This document shows, one piece after another, positions 13,289-17,178 of a DNA stretch of 17,178 nt (positions are counted from its first letter, which is position 1; every line of letters begins with the position of its first letter). Source of the stretch: an uncultured Clostridia bacterium (GTDB lineage: Bacteria; Bacillota; Clostridia; Christensenellales; Aristaeellaceae); NCBI GenBank assembly GCA_946409855.1, contig CAMJXZ010000025.1, positions 1 through 17,178 of the forward strand, in the 5' to 3' direction. Made by a program: the position numbers and the translations under genes. The notes beneath the pieces were generated by a model, which had not been told where the DNA came from, made no database searches, and saw only the letters and a list, made by a program, of their open reading frames with translations.

Positions 13289-14530
13289 TCATTCATACAG
13301 CGGGAAGGCTTCCGTCAGCGCGCGCACCTGCTCTTTGACAGCCGGCACGGCCGCTTCACCGTTTTCCAGAATATCGGCGATGCAATTGCCGATCGTCTGC
13401 ATTTCCTGTTCTTTCATGCCCCGGGTGGTGACCGCCGGGGTGCCGACGCGGATGCCGCTGGTTTCGGCCGGCTTGCGCTGGTCCCTGGGCACCATGTTCT
13501 TGTTCACGGTGATGTTGGCTTCCCCCAGCCAGGTTTCCAGCTGCAGGCCGGAGACCGGGGTATCGCACAGGTCCAGCAGGAGCAGATGGTTGTCCGTCCC
13601 GCCGGAAACCATCCGCACGCCCCGCGCCCGGAAGGCGTTTTCCAGCGCCTTGGCGTTCACCACGATCCCGTGCTGGTAGGCTTTGAACGCGTCGGACATA
13701 GCCTCTTTGAAGCAGACCGCTTTCGCGGCGACGATATGCATCAGCGGGCCGCCCTGGATACCGGGGAAGATCGCCTTGTCGATCGCCTTGGCGTACTGTT
13801 CCCGGCACAGGATCATGCCGCCCCGGGGGCCGCGCAGGGTCTTGTGGGTGGTGGTGGTCACCACGTCCGCGTAGGGCACGGGCGACGGATGCTCGCCCGC
13901 GGCGACCAGGCCGGCGATGTGGGCCATGTCCACCATCAGATAAGCGCCCACGCTGTCGGCGATCTGCCGCAGGCGGGGGAAGTCGATCGTCCTGGAATAG
14001 GCGGACGCGCCGGCCACGATCAGCCGGGGGCGCAGGGACAGTGCCTGTTCCGCCAAAGCGTCATAGTCGATGGTTTCCGTGACCGGGTCGATGCCGTAGG
14101 ACGCGAAACGGAAATACTTGCCGGAAATATTGACCGGGCTGCCGTGGGTCAGATGGCCGCCGGCGTTCAGGTGCATGCCCAGCACCGTATCCCCCGGGGA
14201 AAGGAGGGCGTAGTAAACGGCCATATTGGCCTGGGAGCCGCTGTGTGGCTGCACGTTGGCATGCTCCGCGCCGTAAAGCGCGCAGGCGCGCCGGCGGGCC
14301 AGCTCCTCCACCTCGTCCACGTACCGGCAGCCGCCGTAGTAGCGGTGTCCCGGATAGCCTTCGGCGTATTTGTTGGTCAGCACGCTGCCCATGGCCGCCA
14401 TCACGGCGTCGGAAACAAAATTCTCAGAAGCGATCAGCTCGATATGCTCCTGCTGACGGCGGCTTTCTTCCGCCATATACTCGGCTACTTCGGGGTCTGT
14501 TTTGGTCAGGCACTCGGGAATCTGCCACAT
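13289..14530 (-). CDS. glyA: Serine hydroxymethyltransferase
   Basis: 413 residues, the normal bacterial length. It converts serine and tetrahydrofolate to glycine and 5,10-methylenetetrahydrofolate, using PLP. The PLP lysine is Lys230 in VVTTTTHKTLRGPRGG; other signatures are LIASENFVS (32-40), NKYAEGYPGHRYYGG (53-67), HSGSQAN (96-102) and DMAHIAGLVAAG (201-212). The start follows AAAGGA (14542-14547). It is first in a probable operon with a zinc-ribbon protein, a PucR-like regulator and the S41 protease. It lies 90 nt after the SRP RNA; I see no convincing separate promoter between them. Confidence 0.97.
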   Translation of the reverse strand: MWQIPECLTKTDPEVAEYMAEESRRQQEHIELIASENFVSDAVMAAMGSVLTNKYAEGYPGHRYYGGCRYVDEVEELARRRACALYGAEHANVQPHSGSQANMAVYYALLSPGDTVLGMHLNAGGHLTHGSPVNISGKYFRFASYGIDPVTETIDYDALAEQALSLRPRLIVAGASAYSRTIDFPRLRQIADSVGAYLMVDMAHIAGLVAAGEHPSPVPYADVVTTTTHKTLRGPRGGMILCREQYAKAIDKAIFPGIQGGPLMHIVAAKAVCFKEAMSDAFKAYQHGIVVNAKALENAFRARGVRMVSGGTDNHLLLLDLCDTPVSGLQLETWLGEANITVNKNMVPRDQRKPAETSGIRVGTPAVTTRGMKEQEMQTIGNCIADILENGEAAVPAVKEQVRALTEAFPLYE

Positions 14531-14620
14531 AAGAAACCATATCCTTTCTGTACTGCTTGGAGAACGAAACGCCCGGCCGCCCGCCCGGGCCGCCGGAACG
14601 GATCAAAACAACAATAAAAT

Positions 14621-14736
14621 ACCGCTATACGGACAGACAAACCCGCGGCACATGCGCCTTGCGCTTACTGCTGCTTCCTCTCGGACCTGACAGGGTTCAC
14701 ACCGCTGCATCGCACGGAGCCCATCCGCATAACGGC
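14621..14736 (-). ncRNA. ffs: Signal recognition particle RNA, small bacterial type
   Basis: The minus strand carries the SRP apical-loop core, GTCAGGTCCGAGAGGAAGCA followed by GCAGTAAG, near 14690-14661. The ends (14736-14724 and 14633-14621) pair over 13 bp with G-U wobbles, giving a rod of about 116 nt without an Alu domain. The predicted +1 from the promoter falls at 14737. A U-rich stretch (ATTTTATTGTTGTTTT) follows the 3' end. It binds Ffh and targets membrane and secreted proteins cotranslationally. The apical loop has GAGA in place of the usual GGAA. Confidence 0.93.
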
Positions 14737-14743
14737 AATTGCT

Positions 14744-14772
14744 ATTATACAGAACAAATCGGAAAAATGCAA
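14744..14772 (-). promoter_or_regulatory. Sigma-A promoter for the SRP RNA
   Basis: On the minus strand, TATAAT lies at 14749-14744 and TTGCAT at 14772-14767, with a 17-nt spacer. The distance to the RNA's 5' end fits a start at about 14737. Confidence 0.85.
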
Positions 14773-14857
14773 CTGGTTTTTTGTAAAAACAGGAAGGGCG
14801 GACGCGGCATTCGGCTTTAAAAACAGCTTTTATACCGTCCGGATTCAAACACTGCGC

Positions 14858-14891
14858 AAAAACAGCGCCTCCACCTTCCGGTGAGGCGCTG
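14858..14891 (-). terminator. Rho-independent terminator of the Rho-like gene
   Basis: On the minus strand, CAGCGCCTC pairs with GAGGCGCTG, extended by ACC/GGT across one bulge, with a GGAA loop. TTTTT follows. It lies 40 nt after the stop codon of the Rho-like gene. Confidence 0.9.
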
Positions 14892-14931
14892 AAAAAAGGC
14901 TGATTTACAGAAGTCCTGCCGGGCAAAGGCT

Positions 14932-16401
14932 TTACAGCTGATCCGCCGAAAGCTCGCCGGACGCGTACCTTCGGAGCTGCCCGACGCAGGAAAGACCTTC
15001 TTCTTCCCCGAAAACGGCGCCGAAAACGGTGACCGCGCCGCCGTTCTGCAGCGCCCTGCCCGTACCGAAGAACACGGACGCGCGCAGGGAGGAGCGGACG
15101 CTTTCCGCCAGCGCATCCAGCCTGGGCAGGGAATCGATCAGCAGGACGGCCCGCCGGCCGTTCTCTGCCACGCGTTTGGCCCGCTCCAGCGCGCAGCGGG
15201 CGGTGCGCAGCTGATGTCTGATTTCCTGGGCGATGTCCGCCGCGTACACGGACCAGCCGCTCCGGTCGGCCAGCTTCTGGCTGTCCTCCGGGGCCCGGTC
15301 CACCGTCAGCAGGATGCATTCCGCCTCCGGGTCGGCCTGGCGGACGGCGTCCGCCGCGCGGAGCAGCGCGTCCGGATCCTCCGTTTCCACCGAAAGAAGG
15401 AGCCGCTGGCCGTAGCACCAGGCCGCGCCGGCCGGACGGGCCTTGGGCGCCGCCACCGGCAGGTTCAGGAATTCCGGCCGCTCCTTGAGTTCTTCCACCG
15501 GGACGCCGTTCACCTGCTCGACATAGACCATCAGCCGCATGCCTTCCCCGGTGCGGATCGCTTTGGTCTTGCCGGAAAGCAGGTCCCCCTCCCGCAGGGA
15601 GAAACGGCGGATCTGCGTATTGGACACATAAATCAGGCGTTTTGTCTTCGCCTGATCGATGACGCGCAGCAGGCCGCTGCCGTCCTCCTCCAGGCGCAGC
15701 ACGCCCTGCTGGGTTTCAAACTCCCCTTCTGCCAGCAGCTCCGGCAGCGTCACGTGCTGTACGGAATGATAGTCTTTCAGATACCGGTTTTCGGCCGCGT
15801 AGACGGTATGCTGCTCCTCCGCGGGCCTGCCCTGCGGGTCCTGCGCGCCGGCGGGCGGCTGGGCGGCCGGACGGGCCGCCGCGGGCCGCTGTTCATGCGG
15901 CGCGGGCTGCTGGGGCGCCGGCTTGCTGTTCCACGTCGGCCGGGCGCCGGGCTGCTGGTAATTGTTCTGCTGATAGCTGCGGGGGTTATGCCAGGCCCGC
16001 ACGCCGTCGATGTTGAAGGCCGGCGCCTTGCTGGAAATGGAACTGAGCACGTCCGCTTTCCCGGTCTGCGCGGGCCGGGAAGTTTCGGCGGGCTTGGCGG
16101 GCGCCGCGGCGGGGCGCTGGGTATACACGGTCTGCTGCGGGGCGCGGGGCGGCTGGCGGTAGGAAAGATCGCCGCTTTCGTATTCTGCGTCGTCATCATC
16201 GGCGATGATGGAAGCCGTGCGCTGCCGCTGCTGCACGGGCGCCGCGGCGGGCTTTTCCTCCTCCGCCGCTTCCTTCGCCTGAGAAGCCTTCAGTTTATCG
16301 ATGATGCCCTGCTTGTTGATGCCCGCAGGCAGAGGAATCTGGTGTTCCCGCGCGTAATTCCTCAGTTCGATCACCGTCATATTCTCAAATTGCTCGCTCA
16401 T
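14932..16401 (-). CDS. Rho-like protein with degenerate ATPase domain lacking Walker A
   Basis: 489 residues from the ATG at 16401, chosen for its GGGAGG at 16413-16418; a 17-residue longer form from 16452 has no ribosome binding site. Residues about 5-40 match the Rho N-terminal domain. A Gln/Pro/Ala-rich disordered region (45-215) comes next, then a Rho cold-shock RNA-binding domain (about 225-312; IYVSNTQIRRFSLREGDLLSGK). The rest aligns with the Rho ATPase: GQRLLL (331-336), ILLTVDRAPEDSQ (363-375), Walker B AVLLIDSLPRLD (418-429), FFGTGRALQNGGAVTV (444-459). The P-loop GxxxxGKT is absent, the catalytic Glu position (Rho DERPEE) reads DRAPED, and the protein ends before the usual R-loop and C-terminus. 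It probably binds RNA without hydrolysing ATP. Confidence 0.85.
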   Translation of the reverse strand: MSEQFENMTVIELRNYAREHQIPLPAGINKQGIIDKLKASQAKEAAEEEKPAAAPVQQRQRTASIIADDDDAEYESGDLSYRQPPRAPQQTVYTQRPAAAPAKPAETSRPAQTGKADVLSSISSKAPAFNIDGVRAWHNPRSYQQNNYQQPGARPTWNSKPAPQQPAPHEQRPAAARPAAQPPAGAQDPQGRPAEEQHTVYAAENRYLKDYHSVQHVTLPELLAEGEFETQQGVLRLEEDGSGLLRVIDQAKTKRLIYVSNTQIRRFSLREGDLLSGKTKAIRTGEGMRLMVYVEQVNGVPVEELKERPEFLNLPVAAPKARPAGAAWCYGQRLLLSVETEDPDALLRAADAVRQADPEAECILLTVDRAPEDSQKLADRSGWSVYAADIAQEIRHQLRTARCALERAKRVAENGRRAVLLIDSLPRLDALAESVRSSLRASVFFGTGRALQNGGAVTVFGAVFGEEEGLSCVGQLRRYASGELSADQL

Positions 16402-16718
16402 AAAAAAAGAAGCCTCCCGAAAAAACGAATCAGTGCCGTTCTTATCCGTCATAACCGTCCGTCTGTCCGTGTTTCAAACCTGATGGGTCAATTATACCAA
16501 ACCATCTCCCGTTTGGCAAGGGGAGAAAACCGCAAAACGATGAAATCCGGACATTTCATTTTCCGGTTCGCAACTTTTTTTCCTGGATAAAACGAACGCC
16601 GTCTGCTATCCTCAGATCCGTCATCACCGCTATGGTTCATCCTTCAATCGCTCCGTCCACCCGATGTTCAAGCCGCCGCCCGCCCCCCGGGCAGCCGGCC
16701 TCCGGAAAGGATGATGGT
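16402..16718. other. Divergent intergenic region between the Rho-like and Cro/C1-like genes
   Basis: A 317-nt gap. It holds the minus-strand promoter of the Rho-like gene, a 5' leader of about 80 nt for it, and the ribosome binding site of the plus-strand regulator gene (AAAGGA, 16706-16711). No convincing promoter was found for that gene. The stretch 16632-16718 is open in the regulator's frame, but it reads as low-complexity Pro/Ser/Arg and is probably not translated. Confidence 0.6.
16491..16519 (-). promoter_or_regulatory. Sigma-A promoter for the Rho-like gene
   Basis: On the minus strand, TATAAT at 16496-16491 and TTGCCA at 16519-16514 (5 of 6), with a 17-nt spacer. The transcription start is predicted at about 16484. 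Confidence 0.88.
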
Positions 16719-17096
16719 ATGTACAGCGCGCAGCTCGCGTTCCCGGTCATCGATCTGCCCGAAACCGGCCGGCAGATCGAACGGCAGCGCCGTCAGGCCG
16801 GGCTGACCGTGCGGGACCTGCAGGATTACTTCGGCTTTGAGTACCCGCAGGCCATTTACAAGTGGCAGCACGGGGAGTGCCTGCCCACGGTGGACAACCT
16901 GCTGGCCCTTTCCCGGCTGCTGCGGGTGCCCATGGAAGACCTCCTGGTTTACGAGGACCAGGGGGTCCCGCACTTTTTTGGGGGAAATCCTATTCCGCCC
17001 GGCCGGTCCTGTCCCGCCGCGCGCGATATCATGCATTTTGTTTTTTCTCATATATCATCCGTTTTTGATTTTTCCCGGAAGTTTCCCCCATTTTAA
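16719..17096 (+). CDS. Small Cro/C1-type (XRE) helix-turn-helix protein
   Basis: 125 residues from the ATG at 16719, preceded by AAAGGAT (16706-16712). Residues about 16-78 form a Cro/C1-type HTH (TGRQIERQRRQAGLTVRDLQ, FEYPQAIYKWQHGECLPTVD, NLLALSRLLRVPMEDLLV), a pattern common in Clostridia. The C-terminal 45 residues (Pro/Gly then Phe-rich) have no recognised fold. A longer frame from 16632 was rejected as it lacks a ribosome binding site. It is divergent from the Rho-like gene and may regulate it or itself. Its target is unknown. Confidence 0.78.
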   Translation: MYSAQLAFPVIDLPETGRQIERQRRQAGLTVRDLQDYFGFEYPQAIYKWQHGECLPTVDNLLALSRLLRVPMEDLLVYEDQGVPHFFGGNPIPPGRSCPAARDIMHFVFSHISSVFDFSRKFPPF

Positions 17097-17108
17097 ACCA
17101 CCGGTTTA

Positions 17109-17137
17109 ATGACAAGCCCCCCGTTCTCTGTTATGAT
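17109..17137 (+). promoter_or_regulatory. Sigma-A promoter for a gene beyond the window
   Basis: ATGACA at 17109-17114 (5 of 6) and TATGAT at 17132-17137 (5 of 6), 17-nt spacer. The transcript would start near 17145 and leave the window. Confidence 0.75.
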
Positions 17138-17150
17138 GAACGCGTCGTCA

Positions 17151-17166
17151 GGGAACACAAGTTCCC
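17151..17166. repeat. Short inverted repeat at the start of the truncated transcript
   Basis: GGGAAC (17151-17156) and GTTCCC (17161-17166) with an ACAA loop lie just after the predicted transcription start. It may be a 5' stabilising hairpin, an operator, or the first stem of an RNA gene cut off by the window end. Confidence 0.5.
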
Positions 17167-17178
17167 ACCCACGAAGCG

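Noticed and set aside
13586..14617. Plus-strand frame of 343 residues opposite glyA
   Set aside because: It is the shadow of serine hydroxymethyltransferase, which is unambiguous on the minus strand.
16402..16452. Longer start for the Rho-like protein (adds 17 residues)
   Set aside because: No ribosome binding site before 16452, whereas GGGAGG precedes the ATG at 16401.

Overview
The window comes from a GC-rich bacterium with strong Shine-Dalgarno sites, consensus sigma-A promoters, a short bacterial SRP RNA, PucR/CdaR-type and Cro/C1-type regulators, a DUF5684-like protein and proline-threonine surface stalks. This set suggests a high-GC member of the Bacillota (Clostridia, possibly gut or rumen). 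The assignment is an inference; there is no rRNA or phylogenetic marker to fix it. All homology calls were made by eye from motifs and fold patterns.

Region 1 (about 1-7158, plus strand) is the notable part. It is a tight operon-like run resembling a eukaryotic/archaeal ESCRT-III and Vps4 membrane-remodelling machine. In order it encodes: a membrane-anchored PT-rich stalk protein with an SH3-like domain (118-885, possibly separate); a protein with zinc ribbons at both ends (926-1456); a zinc-ribbon protein with two SPFH/virion-core-like modules (1468-2760); a helical protein with an ESCRT-III-like hairpin and an internal start preceded by a perfect Shine-Dalgarno site (2764-3717); a clear ESCRT-III-like protein of CHMP1/2/3 type ending in a MIM1-like motif (3721-4386); two Vps4-like AAA ATPases, each with an N-terminal MIT-like domain (4388-5620 and 5642-6835); and a small two-helix membrane protein (6865-7158). 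Genes from 1468 to 5620 are 1-3 nt apart, which implies coupled translation. Inferred model: SPFH and zinc-ribbon proteins form a membrane platform, ESCRT-III-like filaments assemble on it, and the MIT-ATPases remodel them. The two ATPases carry different departures from the Vps4 consensus, which suggests they work together.

Region 2 (7241-10199, plus strand) holds ordinary genes with their own promoters: a DUF5684-like membrane protein with a zinc ribbon; a GNAT acetyltransferase overlapping a Nim-like flavin-binding protein; and a sugar-nucleotidyltransferase-like protein. A terminator hairpin at 10166-10199 separates them from the minus-strand genes.

Region 3 (10223-14736, minus strand) reads from high to low coordinates: SRP RNA, serine hydroxymethyltransferase (glyA), a small zinc-ribbon protein, a PucR/CdaR-like regulator, a secreted S41 protease and a small membrane protein.

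Region 4 (14858-17178) holds a Rho paralogue on the minus strand that has lost its Walker A motif, with a good promoter and terminator. Upstream and divergent is a small Cro/C1-type regulator on the plus strand, followed by a promoter that reads out of the window.
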